Both the position numbers and the translations under genes were made by a program. A stretch of 64,000 bases of DNA, taken from assembly GCF_022539665.2 (NCBI RefSeq), contig NC_081338.1, forward strand, positions 5,083,679-5,147,678, given 5' to 3'. Position 1 is the stretch's first letter. Each line of letters starts with the position of its first letter. Below the pieces are notes generated by a model. That model saw only the letters and a program-made list of their open reading frames with translations, did no database searches and had not been told where the DNA came from. Below are positions 12,353-22,550 of the stretch, piece by piece. This DNA comes from Daphnia carinata (taxonomy: Eukaryota > Arthropoda > Branchiopoda > Diplostraca > Daphniidae).

Positions 12353-12709
12353 TCTAAAAACCAAACAAATTTTGGTATGAATTGCATAACCATCTACAAA
12401 GATAAGTAGGATAAATAGGTTTGAAGCCAATTACTTACATTTTTTAGAATAAAATTTATTGTTTTTTAAACCCTTTCGACTACTTGCTTCGGCGGGCGAG
12501 TGCTGACCTGTTGAATGAAGTTGTCAACAGCCTTTTATACCTCCTGCGCTGCAAATTTTTTCGGGAAAGTCATCAAGGGGTTCTTCGTAATCTTATACCC
12601 TTAAGGTAAGATATTGTGTATCGTCGCATTAGCGGCGGGAAATGGAACAAATGATAAAGAGAAATGAAATCATTTATATTTCACAATGGTAAAACATTAG
12701 CAATGCATT

Positions 12710-13720
12710 TTAATTTTTCATTCTGTATTTTGATCTATTTACATTAACTGTATTATGTATTTTCTTTTTTTTAATAATTTTAGTTGGAACAAGGGTCGAG
12801 TTTGGATTGGTCATTGGCTTAATTCTGAGAAGTTTAGAATTATACCAGGCAACCTCGTAAGCATTAAATCCTTCCCAATCGACAGCGACATTCCATTCAA
12901 GCGACCAAGGGTTGTATTTGGAATCAAAACGAACCATGCCATAGTCTTCTAGTGATTTAATTATTTTGATTCGATTTCGAAATTCGTCTAATCCACCTTG
13001 TTCGGGAAGATGCACTTCCACTGACAGCTGCCTCACAACATCCATCATACCCGATGATATAATTTGAGGTAAGACTATCCATTCTGAATGTTCAATATCC
13101 ATTTTTAGATAGTCTATATATCTGCCCTCGTGTTTAAGTAGGTTGTAGTAAATTGATTCGAGTGATTTCATCGTCCAATTCATATTTGGATCTTTGTTCC
13201 ATCGTTCATCACGGTCGCCTAGCCCCAAGTTGTAAAAGTGAATTTTAGGGCTATGATCATGATCTCCCATATTCATCGATGGGTCGAAAGAAAATACTCG
13301 GCATCCCATTTGTTCCATGGCTTCGTCGAACGTCCAATCGTTGCTGATTCCGAAAGAGTAGACCAAACATTCCTTGTATAGTTCTGGTCTGATGAGTGGA
13401 TCCATACAAATGGCTTTCTGTCCATCGACGCCATCTGGATGAGCATGTCCTCCAACGTCATGAGTAAGTCGACAAGATGTGCTGTTGGTCCACTCTACAT
13501 ACTCTATCATTTGCTCTACAGTCAAATCTTCCACTTGTGTGACACTCCAGTCTATAGGTTGATGACATTTATGTCGCACCACAGAAGGTCTTGTTGGTGA
13601 AGTCCCTGCAACTTCACTGGCTTTGATTAAATAGAAAACTAGACCAATCATCCCCAACATGCTGGCTGCTGTCCGAATTGCGAGCTGTTTCCTCAGCTCT
13701 ACTTCCCTTTTACGACCCAT
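12710..13720 (-). CDS. METTL24-like methyltransferase (copy 1, intronless)
   Basis: Single-exon gene of 336 residues resembling methyltransferase-like protein 24 and related arthropod proteins with a methyltransferase-type fold. Residues about 14-35 form an N-terminal membrane anchor, suggesting a type II or secreted protein. Family motifs: KAICMDPLI, CLVYSFGISNDWTFDEAM, the Asp-containing VFSFDPSMNM, IHFYNLGLGD, YLKMDIEHSEW and QLSVEVHLP. These correspond to the SAM-binding acidic positions and to the DIE/EVH segments conserved in the family. The C-terminus is basic. The neighbouring gene at 14271-15111 is a diverged paralogue on the same strand. The substrate is unknown. Confidence 0.78.
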   Translation of the reverse strand: MGRKREVELRKQLAIRTAASMLGMIGLVFYLIKASEVAGTSPTRPSVVRHKCHQPIDWSVTQVEDLTVEQMIEYVEWTNSTSCRLTHDVGGHAHPDGVDGQKAICMDPLIRPELYKECLVYSFGISNDWTFDEAMEQMGCRVFSFDPSMNMGDHDHSPKIHFYNLGLGDRDERWNKDPNMNWTMKSLESIYYNLLKHEGRYIDYLKMDIEHSEWIVLPQIISSGMMDVVRQLSVEVHLPEQGGLDEFRNRIKIIKSLEDYGMVRFDSKYNPWSLEWNVAVDWEGFNAYEVAWYNSKLLRIKPMTNPNSTLVPTKIIKKKKIHNTVNVNRSKYRMKN

Positions 13721-14270
13721 TTACTCGTCGATCATCACAAAGGTAAATCAAAATTGCAAGTTTTTCCAAATTGTCCCTTCCGTTGTCGACTCACTCACTT
13801 AGGATAGATAACTAAAGACTGCCTTGCTGGCAAACTCTATTCTACTCTTCGGCGTCTATCTTTTTAAATCCATCGCCCTTGAAATTTTATTGGGGGTTTC
13901 TTCCTTGCGGCGTATGGTACTCTCCAAGAACTGATAACACGCCTCTTTCTACCCATCATCCAAAGATGCCCTTTCGGCTATTACGCCATGACAGGGGTTA
14001 TTTACTTGCAGCTGCAAGATTGGTTATTCGAACGAGATTACCTGTCAGTTTTGACGAATCCAAGCAATTCCTGTGTCAGCTTTTTTCGATGTTACCGCTT
14101 ACAGGACAAAACGAAGTTTAAAAAGAAATGTGGATACGTCGGTAAACTTTTAAAAAATCATTTATTTCGACGAACACTGATTAACTTTTAGAAAGCAGGT
14201 TGCTGTTGTACCTGCAATTGTAAAAATGTGAAAGTAGTGTACCCATGATGTTTTTTGAATGGGATTTGCT
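13721..14270. other. intergenic between METTL24-like copies
   Basis: About 550 bases with no supportable gene. It holds the promoter of copy 1 and the 3' end of copy 2. Confidence 0.4.
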
Positions 14271-15111
14271 TTACCAGGAAATGTCGTAATCCAGATATCC
14301 TTCGTATCCCAATGATTGGAGCCAATCGTGTGATGAAGGAATACCGTTGGAAGCAAAGCGAACCATTCCCAGCTCTTCTATAGCCTGTATACAATGTGGT
14401 AATTTAAATTTGAAGAAAACAAGTGTGCATCATTACAGCTTTCTTCTTTTTAACCTGTAAAACTTCCACCATGTCACGGAAATCTTCGATTGTTCCTTCG
14501 GGCTCTATGTGAACCTCCAAGGCCAACTGGCGAATGCTCGCGAGCATTCCCGTTTGTAAAATGTCTGGAACAACTCGCAAATTTCCATCCTCCAGATCAT
14601 ACTTGAGGTAACTGATGGGCATGCGTCCATGCACTGGTTCCAACATTTTGTAGAGTTTCTTTAAAGGCATAACTGTCCAATTTTGCACTGAAATTTCAGT
14701 TTTGAAGCCCAATCCGTAGTTGTAAACGTGAATTTTATCAGATCGGTTATACCTAAGCCCTGCCATAGGATCGAATGCATATACTTGACATCCATAGCGG
14801 GCCATTTCTTCGTCAAACGTCCATTCGTGATTGACGCCGAATGAGTAAACAAGACAGTTCCCCGGCTCCAGACCGACATCCGGATCTAAACACACAGATT
14901 TCCTGCCGTCGACATTGCCACCGAAATCGCGTTCTAATTTGCAGCTGGATGCATTATTAGTCCATTGGATGTATTTTAGCATTTCGTGATGTTTCAAAGT
15001 TGCAACGTCAGTGTCGTTCCAATCCATTGTTGGTGACCGTGACAAGTAAAGGATGAAGCAACCGAAACTAGCGACGAATGCCCAACAGAACACAAAAGAC
15101 ACGGTTTTCAT
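14271..15111 (-). CDS. METTL24-like methyltransferase (copy 2, two exons)
   Basis: Paralogue of the gene at 12710-13720, 256 residues, in two exons: 15111-14455 and 14384-14271. The junction is phase 0 at a VEVLQ/AIEELG boundary, and the second exon (GMVRFASNGIPSSHDWLQSL) aligns with GMVRFDSKYNPWSLEWNVAV in copy 1. N-terminal signal anchor (VFCWAFVASFGCFILYL). Shared motifs: KSVCLDPDVG, CLVYSFGVNHEWTFDEEM, VYAFDPMAGL, IHVYNYGLG, YLKYDLEDGN and QLALEVHIEPEG. The acidic segment is YDLEDGN rather than the MDIEHSEW of copy 1, and the C-terminal tail is much shorter. Copy 1 lacks the intron, so either this copy gained it or copy 1 lost it. Confidence 0.75.
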
Positions 15112-15343
15112 TGTTGATTTGACTGTTTTAATGATTAAAGCTCATTGTGATAAAACACAATCACTTTTAAGTATCGTCAAGTGGCAAGGAAAACTGAAAA
15201 ACCCCAACCTCATGAGCCTTCTCTTTGCGGGCGTCAGCTTTTGAAGAGACTCACGTCTAAGTAGCCAAAAGGCATTACCTGTCAGTTTGATGGATTACTT
15301 TCATCATTGAAGACAATCCCATTTTTCCCAAATCCCAACGGCA

Positions 15344-16408
15344 ATGAGACGACTGATGAATAATGAAAAACAGGCGCTGTGCAGTGGATGTTGGATCGCA
15401 TGTTTCTTCTATTTACCGGTAGAGGGCGAAGCGGTAGAATCTAATCGATCGTCATTTGTTCACCCTTCTTCACCCCGTAGCACATGTGCTAGACATTTTC
15501 GTGGAAAACCAAGTAGGTGATTATACGATCTTTAGTCTTCGTCTGGTTAGTGACGTAAAGTACTACTACGTAAAGTGATGTGAAACAAAACTATTCATTT
15601 GTTACGTCTAATTTAGGCACAATAGTTCGATGATATGCATTTGGAATGGAGGGCTATGTGGCTACATACAAATTACTAATTAATACCGGTTAATCGCTGT
15701 TGTGAAAAAAAAAGCAAATCCGTGCTTGAGAAAAGGTTGAGGGACAACCTACAGAAGTAAGCAAGTTTTGTAACTATCTTTGTATTCATAAGTTTATGTT
15801 GTGTTCTCTAGTATACCCGTTTGGATGACAACCTCGGGTTGGATGACTGTGTTCCCGTGGCATACGAAGCGATGTCGTTGCTTGACGCCCTCGCCGTATT
15901 CTTAAGTAGAACATGTTGAATCTGAACATGTTGGAGAAACTGTTATGAATGTCAATGAACAATGCAATATTTTCCACACTTTTGGAAAAATGTGTCTTTC
16001 GTTGAAGCAGTCAATATATTGTATGTATACCTTTATGATATCTATTGTATCCTGCTGAAATTTAACTTTTACCTTCAGTGGAAGCCGGATGGGGTGGAAC
16101 CGTATGCAAAACGGCCGACGCTCGCTTGGAGCCGTTCCTGCTGAGAGTCCTTTAACCGTTGTTTCCATAGGACAGGGTCCTCTTCGGCGAACACGTAGTG
16201 CTCATACAAGGCGTCCTCTTACGTACGTTTGCGAGATAATAATATTATGAATGTTCTGTTTGATATTTACACCATATTTTATTTCCAAAGAACTCCAAAT
16301 GCTTCTCTACTGGGACCTCGGGGTGCAACTTCGCCTAGTTTGCGTTCCAGTGGTGATAGCTGCAGTTCAGCTGATTCCACTAGGTTGTTGGTTAAACCAA
16401 CCCTTTAG
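15344..16408 (+). CDS. putative four-exon gene, unrecognised product
   Basis: Four segments (15344-15516, 15812-15895, 16079-16222, 16291-16408) join in one frame through three GT-AG introns to a 172-residue reading frame ending TRLLVKPTL. Residues about 11-30 are weakly hydrophobic and Cys-containing (ALCSGCWIACFFYLPVEGEA) and might act as a signal peptide. The C-terminal half is Ser/Arg/Pro-rich (GATSPSLRSSGDSCSSADST). A possible polyadenylation signal (aataaa) lies near 16761. The second exon also has an attractive alternative frame (LDDCVPVAYEAMSLLDALAV), so the splice model may be wrong there. I do not recognise the family. Confidence 0.35.
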
Positions 16409-16882
16409 CTAATCTCCCTCAAGAATTTGATTAGAAAATATCGGAAGCATAACGTTGATTCGGTGAGGCATTAGGACGAAGGTAAACGTCGATAGAAAAA
16501 ATCCATAAAAACTGAAAAAGTCACGTATTTCAAGAGGCAGAAAAGACCATCTTATAAGAGGTATTGTTTCTGACTTGATTTCTTTTACAAATGTGGTGTA
16601 GGCTATTTTCCATTTTTGGTAGCCGAAGAGATTTGACACAATTTGTCAATGTTTTTAACTTTTTTAAATGTATGTTTTGGTAATGGGGATACTTTAAGCA
16701 TGTCCTTCGCTATGTATTTGTAATTCTAATCAGATTTTTTAATACCATGTGCATTGGAGCAATAAACATGTTCAACAACAAGCTGCTCGAGTTTTCTGCA
16801 GCGGTACTTTAAGCATGAAGTATACCAAAGAATCAGCCTATTCTGAAATTCAGATAACGTAAACATATCTAAACTCTTACCA
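16409..16882. other. intergenic up to the inverted-repeat unit
   Basis: A/T-rich, with the likely 3' end of the preceding putative gene. Nothing else supportable. Confidence 0.4.
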
Positions 16883-17244
16883 TCACTGAATGTTGGCTAT
16901 GCCAGAAGATTCACTTTCATAGGAACTCCATTGGCAGTAACGAGCCTGGTTTCCCGCATCACCACACAGCCACATGGAGTGTGGTGGGGGTACTTGCCAG
17001 AGATTCAAGCCATACAATGTCAAGTTCCCAGGGCAGCTGAGGCGGGTTCGCTAGACCACCACGCGGCCACTTGAAGTGGGGTATGTAGGCAGGCATCCGA
17101 GAGATACACTGTCAAGTTTCCAAGCCATCGGCCGTCCGTTGAGCCATGAGTGGCTCATGAATCCTCAAAACGTCTCTTCAAGAATATTTAAAGTGTTTGA
17201 ACGGATTTTACAATATGACGAAGTTCCAAAGTATTATAGTATAT

Positions 17245-17313
17245 CAGCCGTAGCTCAGTGGTAGAGCGACGGCATGGTAAGTAGAAGGTTCAAGGTTCAA
17301 CTCCCACATCGAA
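17245..17313 (+). repeat. degenerate tRNA-like sequence, left arm
   Basis: Contains an A-box-like TAGCTCAGTGG and a B-box-like GGTTCAACTCC at tRNA spacing, the internal promoter of RNA polymerase III. A D-stem (GCTC/GAGC) can form, but the anticodon and T stems do not pair well. It therefore looks like a tRNA relic or SINE-type head rather than a working tRNA. Confidence 0.6.
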
Positions 17314-17374
17314 AACGTGCAGTTTTTGACAATTTTATTGCTATTTTATGAAAAATCACGAATTTTGGCCAAAA

Positions 17375-17530
17375 AGGGGAAATCCCTGCCAAAAAAAATT
17401 TTGGAAAAAAAAATTCCACCCCAAAAAAATTTTTGGAAAAAAAAACCGGCCGAAAAAATTTTTGGAAAAAAAAATTCCACCCGAGAAAAATATTTTGGAA
17501 AAAATCCCCGGGAAAAATTAAAATATTTTT
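17375..17530. repeat. A/T tandem block, left arm
   Basis: Several imperfect units of about 32 bases, of the form poly-A, short poly-T, GGAAAAA, then TTCCACCCC or CCGGCCG. It encodes only low-complexity Lys/Phe strings in any frame. Confidence 0.7.
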
Positions 17531-18897
17531 TATATAAATTTTATCCATTAAACAACAAAAATAATAAATGATTATTTTCAAAAGTGTTTATTGACGATTC
17601 ATTTAAAAAACAAACATGAAAAAATCAGAAAGCAGCTGAAACATTTACAATTATCCAAAATTAACTTTTCCTCGTCAAATTAACATTACATATTGAACAT
17701 AATATTGAACAATTCGCAAATGCTTGATGGTGCCTTTAACACGTCAGCTCAGCTACCTCCACCGGATAAAACAGCCTAAGCACAGGAACAAACAACCAGA
17801 ATAACTGTTAGAAAAACCAAATTAACCATACATCATAATTTATCATCTGTCAATTTCCTAAACGATGGCAATGAAGCAATTTTCTCCCCTACAAGTTGGA
17901 ACAGAGCGTAATACAAAATCGCCTGGTGAAACTCTGTGGATGAAAATACAACAATTAAAACAAACTGTAGACGTCAAATTTAAGCAGAAACTGCACTCAC
18001 TTTAACACTGCAACCTGCATTATAAGCCCTGATGCAGGAAAACTAGTACCGACAGTGCATCTGATAAACGCGTATTTTTTCGCCACCGCTGTTGCTGACA
18101 AGAACGCCATCTAAAAATTTCATACAGTAATAGATTTAAATTAATAACCAAAGATTAGTTACCAAGTAGGATTCTTCTGCACCAAATAACTGATTTTCAG
18201 CAATTTACACCATGAAAAACACCAAGGAAGAATCTTTTGAAGACGCCATGCTAATAAGCCACTGATTGGTCACCTATTCGCCGATAGCTAACCAAGCAAA
18301 CAGCAAATAAAATGCCCAACTCTAGGCTACCTTTACAGACAATTAAATCAAGAATTCAAATGTATATTCTCACAATACATTATTCATTTATACTCCCATC
18401 GTACCTTAAAGAGTTAACCCATGACAGATTAGTAATTCAATTGTCAGATGTTGTACCACAACACAACATTTGAATAATTAATAAAGGTGAAAAAATGTTA
18501 TAACATAACACTACTCACCTCAGTAATTTGCCTGAACAAACCCACTGGATAATGAAAGTAGCTTCATCTTTGAACAAATTCTGCCAACTTGAAATAAGTT
18601 AACAAATTATTCCAAAACAAAGGAAAATGGAAGTTACCTCCCCTTAATATAATTGCTATTGCACCAAATTTGTTCAGATAGCCTGTATCAAATAAATCAC
18701 AAGTTAACAGATTAACCCACTGCTAAGTCATAGATTACCTGTTGCAGGTAGAAGGCTCAGCTTTAACAATAGAAGGCTGCTCCACAATAAATTAGTACAT
18801 TCTGAAAATCAAAACCACAGAGGAAAATTTGCCATAAATTATGTAAAACCAACACCATTAGTAGATTAATGTAAAATAGTACCAACACATTACGAAG

Positions 18898-19002
18898 TCA
18901 TAAACGATGTTCCATCCACCAGGTTAGTTCAGCTCCACGGGTATGAGAATAAGCCATGAAATAATACTGTTTAACGTCGACGTCCGCCTTCCCAATTTTC
19001 AT
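18898..19002 (-). CDS. putative 34-residue short open frame, leftward transcript
   Basis: Short minus-strand frame starting MKIGKADVDVKQYYFMAYS and ending at TGA, within the region expected to be transcribed leftward from the central promoter. Composition is balanced and not low-complexity. No family recognised. The length is well within chance. Confidence 0.2.
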   Translation of the reverse strand: MKIGKADVDVKQYYFMAYSHTRGAELTWWMEHRL

Positions 19003-19252
19003 CTTAATATCTGAATAAGCCATCCACACACATAACTAAACCACATGTGAAAGAAAGAATTTAACAAACCTGGTGAAATTTCAGAGAGACTAACCCTAAC
19101 CATATTTTAAGTTAACAAAAGAGCACATATGTTTAACAAACTAAACACCCACATTAGAATGCGGATGATAATTAGCCATAATCTAACAACAATACTTCCA
19201 CAACGCTACCGACGACGTTCTGAATTCAAAAGGTAGAGAACGGTGGTAGTCC

Positions 19253-19259
19253 TTATATA
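19253..19259 (-). promoter_or_regulatory. TATA box, leftward transcript
   Basis: TATATAA on the minus strand inside TTATATAAGG. The sequence is palindromic, so orientation alone is not decisive. It lies about 50 bases from a second box facing the other way. Confidence 0.4.
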
Positions 19260-19305
19260 AGCTCTCTTTGAATGCCTGATAGGAGGCGCCAGCATCGCGA
19301 GAGCG

Positions 19306-19312
19306 TATATAA
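19306..19312 (+). promoter_or_regulatory. TATA box, rightward transcript
   Basis: TATATAA in GAGCGTATATAATGAG. A strong donor (TTGTTGCAG/GTAAGT) lies about 60 bases downstream, consistent with a short first exon at roughly 19340-19369. Confidence 0.45.
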
Positions 19313-19633
19313 TGAGTGCCACCACATGTAATAGTTCTTTTGCATACTGCCATCAGCCATTGTTGCAGGTAAGTTATTGTTCCCCCTGTGTTTGGCTGTG
19401 TTACACATGAATTATTACACGTGTTTCTCCGGACCTTCTTGAATGTAGTAATTGCGGGTTACGTGTACATATCTTGAAGGGGATGGTCAAGTAAATCTAA
19501 ATATACGACGTTTGTCAACTTAATTGGCCAATTTATTTCTTATTGGTAATCAAGGGAAGTTAGGTGTATTTATTGAATTCCATTGTTAGTCGGGTTTTGG
19601 AAAAGTTTTTACAGCAGCAAGTGGTCCCGAAAC

Positions 19634-20189
19634 ATGAATTCTACCTTTAAATGGTAAGTATTGCAGACTATGGTAACTGACTAATTACTGTGATTGTATT
19701 TCCCATTAAACCATTGTATGAGCTAGATCTGCTTAGTGGGATATTTATGTTCTTTTATCCTTTTGGCAGTCTGGTGGTGTGATGGCTTGTGTTAGACCCA
19801 AGTTCTGTGATGTGTTGGACCAATAATTAATGGTGGAGCAGCCTTGTCACATTGTTTTGTGTTTATTGAGCATCTTACATGCAAAAGGTGCTACGTGGAT
19901 TAGTGATAATTAACTTTCATAACATGTCTTCAATTTGTGACAGGTTGGGTGAAATGGTAAGTTAGCAACAAGTATATCATGGATTCTTTGTTGAGTATTG
20001 TAATAAATTATATATCTCATTTCAGGTTGCGAGAAGCTATTTGAAAGTGATCCCTATCTGTATTCTGTGGATTTGTGGAGGTCAAGTAAAGGTATGAGAA
20101 TTGTTGTCAAGAATGTGGTTGATAATGTTAATGTATATTCTTTTCAGTTTGTCTGCTTTTGTTGCTGGCAGTCATTGGTAATTTCATGA
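19634..20189 (+). CDS. putative spliced micropeptide in the inverted-repeat spacer
   Basis: Four exons keep one frame: 19634-19653, 19944-19956 (13-base microexon), 20026-20091 and 20148-20189. They sit downstream of the plus-strand TATA box and a strong first donor; the exon holding the start codon begins near 19613 after an acceptor. The donors are strong (two ATG/GTAAGT-type and AAG/GTATGA). The product would be about 46 residues, starting MNSTFKWLGEMVARSYLK and including a hydrophobic Cys-rich core (VIPICILWICGG). It could be a small membrane peptide or simply a spliced non-coding RNA; splice sites are better supported than coding. Confidence 0.3.
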
Positions 20190-21184
20190 CAATTCGGATG
20201 CTGTAAGTTAATGGATCATTTCAGGTATATTGTCTAGGGTGACAGGTTGTATGTGCGAAAAATATTTCTCGTTTGTGTGATGGCAAACTTGATTTCCTGA
20301 TATTAATTTTTTTTTGTTATAGGTACTAACATTGGTTTTATGTTTGCATCTTAGTTTGGCATGTAAGTGCCAACAGGTGTCAAGTTGGTGGTTTATTAGT
20401 ATGTGATTATGGATTTTTTTGGTAATTAAATGTAATTTAATTTAACTTTTCACCACTACATTGAGGCCAAATTATAATTTGATTGATTTTTTAGGGTGAT
20501 AGGGTGATATTTTGGCATACTTTATACTAGTTTGGTGTCAAGATTAGGTAACAATTTGTTTATTGTGTTAATCTGTTTTACGAAATATAATTGTTAGATG
20601 GCGTTATTTGTAGGCAACAGCGGTGGTAAACGGATGTGAAGCAGAAATTTCAAAGATGCACTGTCGGTACTAGTCTTCCTGTATCAGGGCTTATAATGCA
20701 GGTTGCAGTGTTAAAGTGAGTGCAGTTTCTGCTTAAATTTGACGTCTACAGTTTGTTTTAATTGTTGTATTTTCATCCACAGAGTTTCACCAGGCGATTT
20801 TGTATTACGCTCTGTTCCAACTTGTAGGGGAGAAAATTGCTTCATTGCCATCGTTTAGGAAATTGACAGATGATAAATTATGATGTATGGTTAATTTGGT
20901 TTTTCTAACAGTTATGCTGGTGGTTTGTTCCTGTGCTTAGGCTGTTTTATCCGGTGGAGGTAGCTGAGCTGACGTGTTTAAGGCACCAATAAGCATTTGC
21001 AAATTGTTCAATAGTATGTTCAATATGTAATGTTAATTTGATGAGGAAAATTTAATTTTGGATAACTGTAAATGTTTCAGCTGCTTTCTGATTTTTTCAT
21101 GTTTGTTTTTTAAATGAATCGTCAATAAACACTTTTGAAAATAATCATTTATTATTGTTGTTTAATGGATAAAATTTATATAAA

Positions 21185-21350
21185 AAATATTTTAATTTTT
21201 CCCGGGGATTTTTTCCAAAATATTTTTCTCGGGTGGAATTTTTTTTTCCAAAAATTTTTTCGGCCGGTTTTTTTTTCCAAAAATTTTTTTGGGGTGGAAT
21301 TTTTTTTTCCAAAAATTTTTTTGGGGCGGAATTTTTTTTCCAAAAATTTT
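21185..21350. repeat. A/T tandem block, right arm
   Basis: Inverted partner of the left block with one additional unit (GGGGCGGAA variant). Copy number differs between arms, as expected for slippage after duplication. Confidence 0.7.
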
Positions 21351-21430
21351 TTTTGCAGGGATTTCCCCTTTTTGGCCAAAATTCGTGATTTTTCATAAAA
21401 TAGCAATAAAATTACCAAAAATTGCACGTT

Positions 21431-21501
21431 TCCGATGTGGGAGTTGAACCTTGAACCTTCTACTTACCATGCCGTCGCTCTACCACTGAGCTACGGCTGA
21501 T
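21431..21501 (-). repeat. degenerate tRNA-like sequence, right arm
   Basis: Mirror copy of the left-arm tRNA-like segment with the same A-box and B-box motifs on the minus strand. Both copies keep the boxes intact. Confidence 0.6.
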
Positions 21502-22133
21502 ATACTATAATAGTTTGGAACTTCATCATACTGTAAAATCCGTTCAAACACTTTAAATATTCTTGAAGAGTCGTTTTGAGGATTCATGAGCCACTCATGG
21601 CTCAACGGACGGCCGATGGCTTGGAAACTTGACAGTGTATCTCTCGGATGCCTGCCTACATACCCCACTTCAAGTGGCCGCGTGGTGGTCTAGCGAACCC
21701 GCCTCAGCTGCCCTGGGAATTTGACAGTGTATGGCTTGAATCTCTGGCAAGTGCCCCCACCAAACTCCATGTGGCTGTGTGGTGAGGCGGGAAACCATGC
21801 TCATTACCCCCAATGGAGTTCCTATGAAAGTGAATCTTCTGGCATAGCCAACATTCAGTGACAATTTTTGTTAAATTTTTTTTTATTTCCAATGGAAGGT
21901 GTGTATATAATACTTCATGATGTAATGAATGTGATGCGATGATTGGTTAGGAGGATTTGGGGAATAGAAATTCAGGAGGATTGGGGAACATTGCCGAGAT
22001 CTGATACATGGGAGCGAATCAAAACGAAATATAAACAAGCAATGATAGATATTTGCAATTTTAACTTAGCCATTAGATTCGTTTTTCATTATTGCAAAAA
22101 CAAAAGCTTACGATTGATGGGTAAACTACAATT

Positions 22134-22205
22134 GGGCTCGACCGGGATTTGAACCCGGGACCTCTCGCACCCTAAGCGAGAATCATACCCCTAGACCATC
22201 GAGCC
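22134..22205 (-). tRNA. tRNA-Pro (AGG)
   Basis: Complete 72-base cloverleaf on the minus strand. GGCTCGA pairs with TCGAGCC, the A box is TGGTCTAGGGG-like, the anticodon loop is CTTAGGGTG, and the T arm reads GGGTTCAAATCCC. It matches eukaryotic tRNA-Pro. Confidence 0.97.
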
Positions 22206-22478
22206 AATATAAATAAACCTAAAACAATGATATAAGAGCTGGTCTACTTAACTGGTCCAGTGATTGGAAAAGCTTGATGTCATGTAATATCTGAAACACA
22301 CGCGTGGAATTTAATGGCTCGATTGGTACATCTTGGTTCACCACATCAAGCTCGTTTAGAAGGTCCAGTTAACAGCCGTACGGATACGCTGTAAAAAGCA
22401 CAAAAAACAACAACAAATCAAACAAAAATGTCATCTGCTTGTGAAAGTATAAAAGTTACTTGTTCATGAAATACAAAA

Positions 22479-22550
22479 GGGCTCGACCGGGATTTGAACC
22501 CGGGACCTCTCGCACCCAAAGCGAGAATCATACCCCTAGACCATCGAGCC
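22479..22550 (-). tRNA. tRNA-Pro (TGG)
   Basis: Same body as the neighbouring tRNA-Pro genes with anticodon loop CTTTGGGTG. 72 bases, all stems intact. Confidence 0.97.

Larger units (their letters stand above)
16883..18115 (+). repeat. left arm of inverted repeat
   Basis: Reads the same as the reverse complement of 20598-21861 apart from scattered differences. Landmarks outward to inward: TCACTGAATG terminus, a 62-codon open frame (17076-17264) that differs from its right-arm twin at two residues, a tRNA-like segment, an A/T tandem block, then single-copy-looking sequence ending around CGCCATCTAA. Confidence 0.85.
16883..21861. other. 5-kb inverted-repeat unit with divergent central promoters
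   Basis: Two near-identical arms in opposite orientation (about 16883-18115 and 20598-21861) flank a roughly 2.5-kb spacer. The outer ends both begin TCACTGAATGTTGGC read inward. I see no clear target-site duplication and no transposase, reverse transcriptase or other large frame. The spacer carries two TATATAA boxes about 50 bases apart in opposite orientations, and GTAAGT donors follow in the outward plus direction. It could be a long-terminal-inverted-repeat non-autonomous transposon, a foldback element, or an inverted segmental duplication of a small transcription unit. The boundaries come from eye alignment. Confidence 0.7.
20598..21861 (-). repeat. right arm of inverted repeat
   Basis: Inverted partner of 16883-18115. 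It is about 30 bases longer, partly because its A/T tandem block has one more unit. High similarity along the arm, including non-coding stretches, argues for recent duplication or gene conversion. Confidence 0.85.

Noticed and set aside
17076-17264. 62-codon open frame in each inverted-repeat arm
   Set aside because: Its 3' part runs into the tRNA-like segment and both copies are identical because the arms are; no coding signature beyond that.
17245-17313. Functional tRNA gene in the inverted-repeat arms
   Set aside because: Boxes are present, but the anticodon and T stems do not pair, so it was kept only as a tRNA-like repeat.
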